DNA of 64,000 nucleotides from Lysobacter antibioticus (GTDB taxonomy: Bacteria; Pseudomonadota; Gammaproteobacteria; Xanthomonadales; Xanthomonadaceae): positions 2,239,242 to 2,303,241 of the forward strand of contig NZ_CP013141.1 in the NCBI RefSeq assembly GCF_001442535.1. The letters run 5' to 3'. A model generated the notes under the pieces. It saw only the letters and a list, made by a program, of their open reading frames with translations, searched no databases and was not told the origin of the DNA. This document shows, in pieces, positions 50,107 to 59,223 of this stretch (the first letter of the stretch is position 1; each line of letters begins with the position of its first letter). A program made the position numbers and the translations under genes.

Positions 50107-50769
50107 TCAGGCCGGCGGGCAGTCCGGCTGGTTCTCCGGGCGCGCGGCGTCGAATTCCGGCAGGGCCAGGCAGGCGGCTTCGATCCGCAACAGGGTCGGG
50201 TAGGCTTCCAGCGGTACGCCGAAACGGCGCGCGTTGTAGAGCTGCGGTACCAGGCAGCAATCGGCCAGCCCGGGCAGGTCGCCGACACAGAAAACGCCGG
50301 TGGCCGGGTCCTCGGCGAGCATTGTTTCCAACGCGGTGAAGCCCTCGGAAATCCAGTGTTTGACCCAGCCGTCGCGCTCGGGCTGCGGCACGTTCCAGGT
50401 GCCGTCGAGGTACTTCAGCACGCGCAGATTATTGAGCGGATGGATTTCGCAGGCGATGGTCTGGGCGATCGCGCGTACCCGATGGCGCTCGCGCGCGGTC
50501 GTCGGCAGCAGGTTCGGACGCGGCCAGGTCTCGTCGAGGTATTCCAGGATCGCGATCGACTGGGTCAGGGTGCGCTGGCCGTGCTGCAACACCGGCACCA
50601 GCCCCTGCGGATTGAGTTCGCGATAGGCGGCGGCATGCTGTTCGCCGCCATCACGGACCAGGTGGACCGGCACGATCTCGTAGTCCAGGCCCTTGAGGTT
50701 CAGGCCGATGCGCACCCGATACGAAGCGCTGGAACGCCAGTACGAATACAACCGTAATTGTTCGCTCAC
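50107..50769 (-). CDS. maiA: Maleylacetoacetate isomerase
   Basis: Zeta-class glutathione S-transferase-like enzyme, 220 residues, that isomerises maleylacetoacetate to fumarylacetoacetate in homogentisate breakdown. The N-terminal thioredoxin fold has the zeta-class SYWRSSASYRVRIGLNLKG motif and LTQSIAILEYLDE. The C-terminal helical domain holds NNLRVLKYLDGTW and the GDLPGLADCCLVPQLYNARR motif. The upstream fah gene is on the same strand 97 bases away. Confidence 0.94.
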   Translation of the reverse strand: MSEQLRLYSYWRSSASYRVRIGLNLKGLDYEIVPVHLVRDGGEQHAAAYRELNPQGLVPVLQHGQRTLTQSIAILEYLDETWPRPNLLPTTARERHRVRAIAQTIACEIHPLNNLRVLKYLDGTWNVPQPERDGWVKHWISEGFTALETMLAEDPATGVFCVGDLPGLADCCLVPQLYNARRFGVPLEAYPTLLRIEAACLALPEFDAARPENQPDCPPA

Positions 50770-50866
50770 CCGGATGCGCCTCGATTGCTTGCCCGATCGG
50801 CAGGACGCAAACCTTACCGGTTGCGCCGTGCCGTCGGACGACCTCTCGTCGTACGCGTCGCTGCCG

Positions 50867-51853
50867 TCAGGCGGAAGGACGTTCCATGCGCTGCTCGATC
50901 GCGCCGAAGATGCTGCGGCCTTCGGCGTCGAGCATCTCGATGCGCACGGTGTCGCCGAACTTCATGAAGGGCGTCGACGGCTTGCCGTGCTCCAGCGTCT
51001 CGACGGTGCGCTTCTCGGCGAAGCACGATGCGCCCAGGCTGGTGTCTTCGTTGGCCACGGTGCCGGAGCCGACGATGGTGCCGGCCGACAGCGGCCGGGT
51101 CTTGGCGGCGTGGGCCACCAGCTGGGCGAAATTGAACTGCATGTCGATGCCGGCTTCGGGCGCGCCGAACCATTCGCCGTTGATGTGGGTCAGCAGCGGG
51201 CGGTGGACCTTGCTGTCGATCCAGGCCGGGCCGAGTTCATCGGGGGTGACGAACACCGGGCTCAGCGCCGAGCGCGGCTTGGACTGCAGGAAGCCGAAGC
51301 CCTTGGCGAGCTCGTTGGGGATCAGGTTGCGCAGCGACACATCGTTGACCAGGCCGATCAACTGGATATGCGCGGCGGCCGCTTCGGGCGTCGCTGCCAT
51401 CGGCACGTCGTCGGTGACGATCACGACCTCGGCTTCCAGGTCGATGCCGTAGTCCTCGCTGACCACCCGCACCGGGTCGCGCGGGCCGTAGAAACCGGCG
51501 CTGACCGCCTGGTACATCAGCGGGTCGACGTAAAAGCTTTCCGGCACCTCGGCGCCGCGGGCGCGGCGCACGCGCTCGACGTGCGGCAGGTAGGCGCTGC
51601 CGTCGACGAATTCGTAGGCGCGCGGCAAGGGCGCGGCCAGTGCGGCGAAATCGACCTCGAAGGAGTCCGCGGCGCGGCCCTCGTTGAGCGCATCGGACAA
51701 GGCGTTGAGGCGCGGCGCCGCGTTCGACCAATCCTCCAGCGCGCGCTGCAAGGTGTCGGCGATGCCGGTGGCGCGCACGGCGCGGGTCAGGTCGCGCGAG
51801 ACGACGATCAGCGTGCCGTCGCGGCCGCCTTCCTTCAGGGATCCGAGTTTCAT
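50867..51853 (-). CDS. Fumarylacetoacetate hydrolase family protein
   Basis: A 328-residue FAH-family enzyme, probably fumarylacetoacetase, giving fumarate and acetoacetate in tyrosine degradation. Metal-binding acid residues lie in YGIDLEAEVVIVTDDVP and the GLVNDVSLRN motif, and the C-terminus has GSGTVANED. It is shorter than the classical 420-residue fumarylacetoacetase and closer to the bacterial two-domain type. Acetoacetate from this route could feed the scoAB CoA-transferase of the window. A divergent promoter region follows upstream. Confidence 0.9.
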   Translation of the reverse strand: MKLGSLKEGGRDGTLIVVSRDLTRAVRATGIADTLQRALEDWSNAAPRLNALSDALNEGRAADSFEVDFAALAAPLPRAYEFVDGSAYLPHVERVRRARGAEVPESFYVDPLMYQAVSAGFYGPRDPVRVVSEDYGIDLEAEVVIVTDDVPMAATPEAAAAHIQLIGLVNDVSLRNLIPNELAKGFGFLQSKPRSALSPVFVTPDELGPAWIDSKVHRPLLTHINGEWFGAPEAGIDMQFNFAQLVAHAAKTRPLSAGTIVGSGTVANEDTSLGASCFAEKRTVETLEHGKPSTPFMKFGDTVRIEMLDAEGRSIFGAIEQRMERPSA

Positions 51854-52215
51854 CCAGGCCTCGATGTCGATGCAGGGCGCCGCAGCGCGATGGTTTCAAT
51901 TGTAACCACTCGCGCGCCGGTAATCACCGCCCGGCGCCGTCCGGGCCCATTCGGGCCGGCCGGATCGCCTGTCGCGAGGGGCGCGCCCCGGGGGTTCGCG
52001 GGCGCCGTTTCGAGCCCAGGCAGCCTACCCCGAAAAAAAGTTTCGCGGCCGTGATGGGTCCAGCCGCCCTTTGCCGGTTTGTTGAGTTAAGCGCGGCGTG
52101 GTCACGCCCGGGTTCGCCGGGGCAGGCCCAGCCAGGTCAACGATCCAAGGATCGGGTTGAGGGCACGTCCCTCTGCGACCGCGTGATTCCTCAATCATGC
52201 CTTCGGAGTTCCATC
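51854..52215. other. Intergenic upstream of the M23 peptidase gene
   Basis: A 362-base divergent region. It contains the fah promoter, an A-run near 52031 and a small GATCC/GGATC hairpin near 52140. A c-di-GMP riboswitch is common before secreted enzymes in this group, but I could not see its conserved core, so none is called. Confidence 0.5.
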
Positions 52216-54186
52216 ATGAAATCGCAATCCGCTCTCGTCCTGCGCGCCCTGCCCGCCGCCCTCGCCCTGTGGTTCGGGGCCAGCGCCGGCGTCCATGCCC
52301 AGGCCCTCACCATCGACGTGGTCAATCCGATCAAGGACGGCCGGGTCGTGTTCGAAGCGATCGGCCCGGCCCAGGTCGGCGGCGCCAAGCAAGGCCGCGT
52401 GTCCCTGCGCATGGGCATCCGCAACGACGATGCCGTGCCGCTGACGATCACTAAGGTCGAGATCCTCGACCAGCTCGCCTCCAACTTCCTTGCGCCGGTG
52501 CAGATCGCCCCGGGCACGACCTACGCCTTCCAGAACTGCAAGTGCAACTACTTCAATGCCGACCCGGATGCGCCCAAGGTGCCGTCCTCGTACCCGATCG
52601 TGATCACCGCGCCCTACCCCAGCACGGTCAAGATCGCGGTCTACGTGCAGGGCTACCGCAACCCGGTGATCAAGAACCTGTCGTTCGCGCCGGGCACCAA
52701 CAACGACGGCCCGCTGCGCTACCCGGGCAAGGTCGCCGACCTGCGCGCCAACGAAGCCTGGCAGACCTCGAGCAACCACCCCGGCGACAGCCAGGCCTTC
52801 GGCCTCGACACCAGCGTGACCGGCTGGACCGGCAGCACCTGGGACGCCAAGCGTCCCGGCGCCGATCCGAACAAGGCCGAAGGCCAGCGCGCTTATGGCC
52901 TGCCGCTGTACGCGATGGCCGACGGCATCGTCTGCAGTGCGCTCAACGATTTGCCGGAATGGAAGAACTACCCGCGCGTCAGCAAGGAGATCGAACCCGA
53001 GCCGATCGCGCCGAGCACCGGCCAGTACTCGGCCGGCGGCAACTTCCTCAAGGTCAAGACCGGCGACGAGATCGCCCTGTACGCGCACATGCAGCCCGGC
53101 TCGATCCCGGCCGAACTGCTGGTGCCGGGCGCGATCGTCAAGCAAGGCCAGTACCTGGGCAAGGTCGGCTACTCGGGCAAGTCCAGCGGCCCGCACGTGC
53201 ACGTCCACGTCACCCAGGAAAGCACCAGCACGCCCTGCGACGGCAACGACCTGCGTCCGCGGCCGATGACCTTCGCCCAGATCCAGAGCCTGACCTGGAG
53301 CGAAGCCAAGGCCATGGCCGGCGCCAACAGCACGGACCCGACCGACTGGACCCAGCTGAGCAACCACTCCGCGCCGCATCCCTACAGCCTGATCTACCCT
53401 TCGAGCACGGCCTATCCCTTCGATGCCGCCGAGACCGACGCCAAGACCTTCCTCGGCGTGTGGAAGGCCAGCAGCGAGATCGAAGTGCGGGTCAATCGTC
53501 CGAGCTGGACCGCGTTCACCCAGAAATGGTCGGAGATGTCGGCCGACGGCTTCCGCCTGGAGCAGGTCGAGAACTACCTCGAGAACGGCGACCGCCACTT
53601 CATCGGCGTGTACAAGCGCGGCAGCGGCGCCGGCGCGCTGTACAACTTCGACAACTGGGACGACTTCACCGCCAAGTGGAAGGAACTGTCCGACGACGGC
53701 CAGCGCCTGCTCGACCTCACCACCTACCTGAGCGGCGGCAAGCGCCACTACGTCGGCGTGTTCCGCGCCGGCAACGGCAACGCCGGCCTGTGGAGCCACA
53801 CCGGCTTCAGCGCCTTCGCCAATCAGCGCGAGATCGCCAAGGGCCTGGGCCTGCGCCTGATCGACATGGAGAGCTTCGACATCGGCAACGGCCAGCGCCA
53901 GTTCGTCGGCGTGTACCGCGAAGGCACCGATAACCACGCCCTGTGGCGCTCCAACAGCTGGGCCGCGTTCACCGGCAAGTGGGACGAGCTCAGCGACAAC
54001 GGCCTGCGCCTGATCGATGTCGACAGCTTCGTCGAAGACGGCGTGCGCAACTACGTCGGCGTGTTCCGCGCTGGTTCCGGCGGTTATGCGCTGGAAGCGG
54101 TCAAGAGCTACCAGACGCTGTACCAGTCGGCCGAGAAGTACGCGACCAAGGGCCTGCGCCTGGTCGACGTGCAAGCGGTCGAGTGA
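52216..54186 (+). CDS. Secreted M23 metallopeptidase with C-terminal BTRD1-like repeats
   Basis: Exported 656-residue protein. The signal peptide ends at about residue 29 (VHAQA). The LytM/M23 domain spans about residues 180-335, with ligands His188 and Asp198 in NHPGDSQAFGLD, His291 in YAHM and the GPHVHVH motif (His327, His329). The peptidase loop LPLYAMADGIV also fits. The C-terminal half (about 445-655) has five repeats of about 50 residues, such as HFIGVYKRGS...WDDFTAKWKELSDDGQRL, resembling the bacterial tandem repeat domain 1 of polyglycine hydrolases. Likely lyses peptidoglycan or protein of other cells. Start set by GGAG 7 bases upstream. A terminator follows. Confidence 0.85.
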   Translation: MKSQSALVLRALPAALALWFGASAGVHAQALTIDVVNPIKDGRVVFEAIGPAQVGGAKQGRVSLRMGIRNDDAVPLTITKVEILDQLASNFLAPVQIAPGTTYAFQNCKCNYFNADPDAPKVPSSYPIVITAPYPSTVKIAVYVQGYRNPVIKNLSFAPGTNNDGPLRYPGKVADLRANEAWQTSSNHPGDSQAFGLDTSVTGWTGSTWDAKRPGADPNKAEGQRAYGLPLYAMADGIVCSALNDLPEWKNYPRVSKEIEPEPIAPSTGQYSAGGNFLKVKTGDEIALYAHMQPGSIPAELLVPGAIVKQGQYLGKVGYSGKSSGPHVHVHVTQESTSTPCDGNDLRPRPMTFAQIQSLTWSEAKAMAGANSTDPTDWTQLSNHSAPHPYSLIYPSSTAYPFDAAETDAKTFLGVWKASSEIEVRVNRPSWTAFTQKWSEMSADGFRLEQVENYLENGDRHFIGVYKRGSGAGALYNFDNWDDFTAKWKELSDDGQRLLDLTTYLSGGKRHYVGVFRAGNGNAGLWSHTGFSAFANQREIAKGLGLRLIDMESFDIGNGQRQFVGVYREGTDNHALWRSNSWAAFTGKWDELSDNGLRLIDVDSFVEDGVRNYVGVFRAGSGGYALEAVKSYQTLYQSAEKYATKGLRLVDVQAVE

Positions 54187-54245
54187 TCGGCGCCGACCGC
54201 ACCGGCAAGGCATCGCCGAGGTAGCGATCCTTGCCGTAGCGAACC

Positions 54246-54275
54246 GACACGCCGCCTTCGGGCGGCGTGTCTTTT
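54246..54275 (+). terminator. Rho-independent terminator after the M23 gene
   Basis: An 11-bp stem GACACGCCGCC/GGCGGCGTGTC with a TTCG tetraloop, then CTTTT, 60 bases after the stop codon. Confidence 0.88.
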
Positions 54276-54383
54276 GGCGAAGGATCGATGCCTCAGTGGT
54301 GTCTGGCCGATGCGCGCAGAGCGGGTCGCCGCTTGCGCTGTCTCTCCCCTGAGAATGGCGCAAGCAACGAACCGGCAGGCCGG

Positions 54384-57170
54384 CTAGCGCGCCGCTACTT
54401 GCACCCGCGGCGCGCCCTGCTTCACCGACTGCAGGCGCCGCAACAGCTCCGACTCGCTGTACATCTCGCGCCGCAACACCGCCTCGGCGAGTTGCACCTG
54501 CGCCGCCGCGCCGCGCGCGTCGCCGCGCGCGAGCAGGACCTCGGCATAGGGCACGCGCAGCCTCGCGGTCTTGACCTGCTGCGCGCCGTAGGCGAGGCGA
54601 CTGTCTTCGATCGCCTTGGCCCAACCCCGCTCGGCTTCATCCCACTGCCCGCGGCGCTGCGCGAGCTCGGCCTGCAGGCTGGGAATACGCGCCAGCATGA
54701 AGGCGTTGTACTCGCCGCGGCCGAGGTCGATCGCCGCCAACTCGGCCTGCGCCTCGTCGAGGCGGTCGCGGCTCAACAGCCATTCGACCCGGGTCAGCGC
54801 CACCATCAACAGCCCGGCATGGTCCTCGCCATAGCGACGGCGCCAAACCGAGGCGCTACGCTCGACCAGCGACCGCGCCTCTTCGTTGCGGCCGCCACGC
54901 GCGAGCACCAGGCCAAGACCGTTCTCGGTGCGCAACACCCGGCGCTCGTCGGGCGCCAGGTGCTCGCGACGGATCGACAAGGCCTGGCGCAGGCGCCGTT
55001 CGGACTCGGCCAGGTCGCCGCGCTCCAGCGCCAAGGCCGCGTAGTTGTTGAGGATGCGGGCGTAATCGAGGCTGCGCTCGCCGGCGACCACGGCCATGAT
55101 CTCCAGCGCGGCCCGATAGTGTTCGCCGGCCTGGCGGTAATCGCCGAGGTCCTGGGTGGCGTTGGCCAGGTCGACATGGATGTTGGCGACCATGTCGCTC
55201 TGCTCGCCGTACAGATCGCGCGCCAGGCTCAGGTTCTCGACCAGTTCGCGGCGGGTTTCCGCGACCCGCCCGAGGCCGAACAAGGTGCTCGCAAGACCGA
55301 ACTGGTTGAGCTGGGTGGCGACCGGGTCGCTGCCGGTCTCGCGGTTGATCTCGAGCGCATCGCGATAGGTCTGCTCGGCGCGCTTGAGTTCGCCGCGGCG
55401 CCGATACAGCTGGGCAAGGCGGGCGAGCATCGCCGCGCGTTCGTCGGGCGACTGGCGCAGGCCGCGTTCGCTGCGCAGTTGCTGCGAACGCTCGAAACTG
55501 CGTTCGGCCTGCGCGTACTGACTGTCGGCGACGTGGGCCAGGCCGAGCGTGTCGTAGGCATCGGCGAGGCCGCGCGGGTCGCCGTCGCGCTCGCGCAGAG
55601 CCAGCGAGCGGCGCGCGGCCGCGACGGCCTGGGCGCCGTACTGGCGGTCGCTGAGCGAACGCGACAGATCGGCGAGCGCCTGTGCCGCCTGGTCGGGCCG
55701 GTCCACCGCCGGGTCGAGGAACTCGCGCGCGGCCTGGTCGAGCAAGGCCTCGGCGCGCTGCGGCTGGCCGAGATTGCGGTAGGCGCGACCGAGCACCGCG
55801 CGAAGACGCGCGCGGATCGCCGGAGTGTCGTCGAGCCCTTGCTCGATGCGGGCGGCGGAGGCGTCCAACACCTGCCGCGCACTCAAGTCCTGCCCGGCCT
55901 GCGCCCCGCGCATACGCGGATCGGCGGCGTCGAAAGCCGAGACCAGGAAATCGCTGACCTGACGCGCGACCGAGGCCTCGCGCTCGGCGCGCGCACGCTC
56001 GGCGGTGACCCGCCAGACGAAGCCACCGGCTAGCGCAAGCACCAGCGCCGCCGCCGCGGTCTCGCGCCAATGCCGACGCAGATAACGGCCGAAGCGGTAG
56101 CCCAGCGTCGGCGTGCGCGCCGACACCGGACGCCAGGCGAGATGGCGCCCTATGTCCTGGGACAAGGCTTCGACCGAGGAATAGCGCTGCTGCGGATCGA
56201 GTGCGCAGGCGCAAGCGGCGATCGCATCCAGGTCGCCGCGCAGGCGCTCGCGCCAGGCGCAGTCCGGCCCGGCCCACTCGCTCGGCAGCGGCACCGCGAC
56301 GTCGCGATCGGCCAAGCCGCGTTCGAGCGAGCGGCAGGCCAGCAATTCGGTCAGCAACACGCCGAGCGCGAACACGTCGCTGACCACACTGACCCGCGCG
56401 CCGCCGAGCAATTCGGGGCTGGCATAGGCCGGGGTGCAGAAGCTGCCGTAGGAGGCGTTGTCGTCGCCGGCCTGGTGATCGAGCACCTGGGCGATGCCGA
56501 AATCGAGCAGGACCGGCTCGCCGTCGTCCTGCACCATCACGTTGCCTGGCTTGAGATCGCAATGCACGATCAGGCGCTGGTGCGCGCTCTGCACCGCTGC
56601 GCAGATGCGCTGGAACAACCGCAGGCGCTGCAGTAAGTCGGGCTGGCGTTGCTCGCAGTATTCGTCGAGATCGCGGCCGAGCACGTACTCCATGACCAGG
56701 TACGGCTGCCCGCTCGGCGTGGTGCCGCCGTCGTAGAGGCGGGCGATGTTGGGATGCTGCAGTTCGGCCAGCAGCTGCCGCTCCACCGCCAGGCGGCGGG
56801 CGAACTCGGCCTGGTTGAAGCCGCTGCCGCGCAGCAATTTGATCGCCACTTGTTGGCGGAACAGGCCGTCTGCGCGCTCGGCCACGAACACCGTGCCCAT
56901 GCCGCCGCTCGCCACGCGTTCGATCAGGACCCAGGCGCCGAGGCGGTCGCCGGCCTGCAATTCGCTGTCGGGCAGGCCCGCGACCAGATCGCTCAACGGT
57001 TGCACGACGCGATCGAAGTGCTCGGTCTGCGCGCCGAGCAACTGCATGGCTTCGGCGATCAGCACCGGATCGTCGCTGATCGCGTGCAGCTCCTCGAACC
57101 AACGCTCGGCCGGCAGGTCGCACACCGCATCGAACAATCGGCGCAGGTCGTGCCAACGCTGGGTTTCCAT
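54384..57170 (-). CDS. Serine/threonine protein kinase with TPR repeats
   Basis: Membrane-spanning kinase of 928 residues. The Hanks-type domain (about 75-345) has the ATP loop VASGGMGTVF, catalytic Lys111 in VAIKLL, the HCDLKPGNV loop, where Cys replaces the usual Arg, and DFG. A membrane helix lies at about 368-388 (TAAAALVLALAGGFVW). The rest, about 390-928, is helical with TPR-type repeats. The ECF sigma factor gene directly upstream (32-base gap) suggests that the kinase controls it, as in ECF43-type kinase/sigma pairs reported in Xanthomonas. An all-cytoplasmic N-terminus with a periplasmic TPR sensor is likely. Confidence 0.92.
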   Translation of the reverse strand: METQRWHDLRRLFDAVCDLPAERWFEELHAISDDPVLIAEAMQLLGAQTEHFDRVVQPLSDLVAGLPDSELQAGDRLGAWVLIERVASGGMGTVFVAERADGLFRQQVAIKLLRGSGFNQAEFARRLAVERQLLAELQHPNIARLYDGGTTPSGQPYLVMEYVLGRDLDEYCEQRQPDLLQRLRLFQRICAAVQSAHQRLIVHCDLKPGNVMVQDDGEPVLLDFGIAQVLDHQAGDDNASYGSFCTPAYASPELLGGARVSVVSDVFALGVLLTELLACRSLERGLADRDVAVPLPSEWAGPDCAWRERLRGDLDAIAACACALDPQQRYSSVEALSQDIGRHLAWRPVSARTPTLGYRFGRYLRRHWRETAAAALVLALAGGFVWRVTAERARAEREASVARQVSDFLVSAFDAADPRMRGAQAGQDLSARQVLDASAARIEQGLDDTPAIRARLRAVLGRAYRNLGQPQRAEALLDQAAREFLDPAVDRPDQAAQALADLSRSLSDRQYGAQAVAAARRSLALRERDGDPRGLADAYDTLGLAHVADSQYAQAERSFERSQQLRSERGLRQSPDERAAMLARLAQLYRRRGELKRAEQTYRDALEINRETGSDPVATQLNQFGLASTLFGLGRVAETRRELVENLSLARDLYGEQSDMVANIHVDLANATQDLGDYRQAGEHYRAALEIMAVVAGERSLDYARILNNYAALALERGDLAESERRLRQALSIRREHLAPDERRVLRTENGLGLVLARGGRNEEARSLVERSASVWRRRYGEDHAGLLMVALTRVEWLLSRDRLDEAQAELAAIDLGRGEYNAFMLARIPSLQAELAQRRGQWDEAERGWAKAIEDSRLAYGAQQVKTARLRVPYAEVLLARGDARGAAAQVQLAEAVLRREMYSESELLRRLQSVKQGAPRVQVAAR

Positions 57171-57202
57171 GTCGCCTCCTGTCGCGTCGGATCGCCGCTC
57201 GC

Positions 57203-57754
57203 TCAGCCCAACTGCTGTCCCAGCCAGGCCCGGGCGAAACGCAGGTCGCGTTCGACGGTCGGCACCGAGACTTCCAGCACGCAGGCGATCTCACTCTGCT
57301 CCATGCCGCCGAAGTAGGCCATCTCGACCGCCCGCGCCGAACGCTGATCGCGCTCGGCCAGGCGTTCGAGCGCATCGTGCAGGGCCAGCACGTCGAAACC
57401 GACGGTCTGCCCGCCGTGCAGGTCGGCGTGCGACAAGGTCAGCATCACCGGCCGCGCGCCGCGCTTCGCCGCCGCTTGCGCACGCGCCTGATCGACCAAC
57501 ACGGCACGCATCTTCAGGGCCGCGAGCGCATAGAAGTGGGCGCGGTCCTGCCACTCGACCTCGCCGCCGATCAGGCGGATCAAGGCTTCGTTGACGAGCG
57601 AGGTGGGCTGCAGGGTGCGCTGACCGTTGCGCGCGCCCAGGCGCACCGCCGCCATGCCGCGCAAGGTGTCGTAGACCAGGGCGAACAAGCGGTCGCGCGA
57701 AGCGACGTCGCCGCCGCGCCAGTCATGCAGTAACCGAGTCAGATCCTCGCTCAT
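57203..57754 (-). CDS. ECF-family RNA polymerase sigma factor
   Basis: A 183-residue sigma factor of the TIGR02999 / Sigma70_ECF type. Region 2 is recognisable around FALVYDTLRGMAAVRLGARN and LQPTSLVNEALIRLIG. Region 4 has the helix-turn-helix EMAYFGGMEQSEIACVLEV and VPTVERDLRFARAWL. It starts at 57754 and is followed 32 bases later by the kinase gene. No anti-sigma factor is nearby, which fits regulation by phosphorylation. Confidence 0.92.
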   Translation of the reverse strand: MSEDLTRLLHDWRGGDVASRDRLFALVYDTLRGMAAVRLGARNGQRTLQPTSLVNEALIRLIGGEVEWQDRAHFYALAALKMRAVLVDQARAQAAAKRGARPVMLTLSHADLHGGQTVGFDVLALHDALERLAERDQRSARAVEMAYFGGMEQSEIACVLEVSVPTVERDLRFARAWLGQQLG

Positions 57755-57976
57755 GCGCGCTCCCCAACGCCGCTACGCGGCCCCTGCGCCGCGGATGGTA
57801 GCCGAGTAGCGCGAACTGCGGAGACCAAGCGGTCACAGCTGAGATCAGTCGCGACGGCCGGCACTGTCTGGCCGACGCTGCCGCGGGTCCGGGCAGGCGC
57901 CGCCCTGCATCGGCCAGGAATTGCAGCGGTGAGGGCACTACAGTGTCGTGCTGAACCCCGCACGCCTGGGAACGCC

Positions 57977-58465
57977 ATGCCGACAACCCGCACCATCGAA
58001 GCCAACGACCGCGAACGCATCCGCGCCTTCCTCGAGCTGCGTTGGGGCGGCCCGACGATCATGCTCGACGGCCGCGCGATCGACGCCGCTGCCTTGCCGG
58101 GCTTCATCGGCGTGGATGCGGGCGGCGCCATCGCCGGCCTGGTCACCTTGCTCGACGACGCGGTCCAGTCGGAGATCGTCACCCTCGACGCGATGCGTGC
58201 CCAGGCCGGCCTGGGCACCCGTCTGCTCGAACTCGCGGCCGAACGCGCACGCGCACTCGGACTGAACCGGCTGCTGACCCGCACCACCAACGACAACCTC
58301 GATGCGCTGCGTTTCTACCAGCGCCGTGGCTTCCGCCTGCACCGGCTCGCCGCCGGCGCCATCGATCTGGAACGCGAGGCCGACCCGGCCATCCCCCTGC
58401 TGGGGCGGCACGGCATCCCGCTGCGCGATGAGATCAGCCTGATCAGGGGCTTGGGCGCGGACTGA
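57977..58465 (+). CDS. GNAT-family N-acetyltransferase
   Basis: A 162-residue acetyltransferase. The acetyl-CoA loop is QAGLGTRLLELAAERA (R/Q-x-x-G-x-G/A), with the following NLDALRFYQRRGFRLHRL typical of the last GNAT strand. The N-terminus contains the short substrate-side motif RAFLELRWGGPTIM. The substrate is unknown. The ATG at 57977 follows GGGA. It ends about 45 bases before an array of terminator-like hairpins. Confidence 0.88.
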   Translation: MPTTRTIEANDRERIRAFLELRWGGPTIMLDGRAIDAAALPGFIGVDAGGAIAGLVTLLDDAVQSEIVTLDAMRAQAGLGTRLLELAAERARALGLNRLLTRTTNDNLDALRFYQRRGFRLHRLAAGAIDLEREADPAIPLLGRHGIPLRDEISLIRGLGAD

Positions 58466-58511
58466 AGACACGCATGGCGACGATGCTTCAACGGGGCGGC
58501 GCGAGTCGCAG

Positions 58512-58660
58512 AAACAAGAAACCCGCCTGATGGCGGGCTCGTCCCCTACAAAACAAGAAACCCGCCTTGCGGCGGGCTCATACCTAAAAAACAAGAAACC
58601 CGCCTTGCGGCGGGCTCATACCTCGTAAAACAAGAAACCCGCCTTACGGCGGGTTTCAGG
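58512..58660. repeat. Four-copy tandem array of terminator-like hairpins, period 38-39
   Basis: AAACAAGAAACCCGCC starts at 58512, 58551, 58589 and 58628. Each unit carries a stem CCCGCC/GGCGGG with a 3-5 base loop and a flanking A/T tract on the minus-strand reading. The fourth copy is best formed (AAACCCGCC/GGCGGGTTT). On the minus strand each is a hairpin plus T-rich tail, so it can end transcription from the tRNA side. It lies between the convergent GNAT gene and tRNA-Gln. Confidence 0.9.
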
Positions 58661-58700
58661 TCGCCGATTCGAGCCGTTGAGCAGGAATCGGACTTGGATG

Positions 58701-58775
58701 TGGCAGCCCCGGATGGATTCGAACCACCGAATGCCTGAGTCAGAGTCAGGTGCCTTACCGCTTGGCGACGGGGCT
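58701..58775 (-). tRNA. tRNA-Gln (anticodon CTG)
   Basis: A 75-base tRNA including an encoded CCA. The acceptor stem AGCCCCG pairs fully with CGGGGCT, the D arm is GCCAAGCGGTAAGGC, and the anticodon stem CCTGA/TCAGG encloses loop CTCTGAC with anticodon CTG. The T arm has the GGTTCGAATCC motif. It lies just downstream of rpsI on the same strand, 45 bases away. Confidence 0.96.
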
Positions 58776-58820
58776 ATGGTACCGATATTAACGCAAAAAC
58801 GCGATGCGAAAAAAGAACTA

Positions 58821-59213
58821 TTAGCGCTTCGAGAACTGCGTTGCGCGGCGAGCCTTGTGCAGACCGACCTTCTTACGCTCGACTTCACGAGCGTCGCGGG
58901 TCATGAAGCCTGCCTTACGCAGTTCGCCCTTAAGGGTTTCGTCGTACTCGACCAGCGCGCGGGCGATGCCGAGACGGATCGCGCCGGCCTGGCCGGTGAT
59001 GCCGCCGCCGGCGACCGTCACGTTGACGTCGAACTTGTCGGTCGACTGGGTCAGCTCGAGCGGCTGGCGGACGATCATGCGCGCGGTTTCGCGGCCGAAG
59101 AACTCTTCGATCGTACGCTGATTGATGGTGATCTTGCCGTCGCCCTTGCGCAGGAACACGCGAGCGGTGGAAGACTTGCGGCGGCCGGTGCCGTAATTCT
59201 GCTGGATAGCCAT
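58821..59213 (-). CDS. rpsI: 30S ribosomal protein S9
   Basis: A 130-residue ribosomal protein with the conserved [15 protein letters not shown] start, [19 protein letters not shown] core and the basic C-terminal tail ending [11 protein letters not shown] that reaches the decoding site tRNA. It follows rplM by 10 bases, the standard rplM-rpsI operon, so both are co-transcribed. The ATG at 59213 matches the usual start of S9. Confidence 0.98.
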   Translation of the reverse strand: MAIQQNYGTGRRKSSTARVFLRKGDGKITINQRTIEEFFGRETARMIVRQPLELTQSTDKFDVNVTVAGGGITGQAGAIRLGIARALVEYDETLKGELRKAGFMTRDAREVERKKVGLHKARRATQFSKR

Positions 59214-59223
59214 GGTCTTTACC

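Noticed and set aside
51854..52215. Cyclic di-GMP riboswitch ahead of the M23 gene
   Set aside because: The conserved core bases of the GEMM motif were not found by eye. A covariance-model search would decide.
52216..54186. Inactive M23 domain lacking the first zinc histidine
   Set aside because: Position -4 from Asp198 is not His, but His188 fits the variant with a longer loop, and all other ligands are present.
58512..58660. CRISPR array
   Set aside because: Units are contiguous with no unique spacers, each is a hairpin, and no cas genes are nearby.
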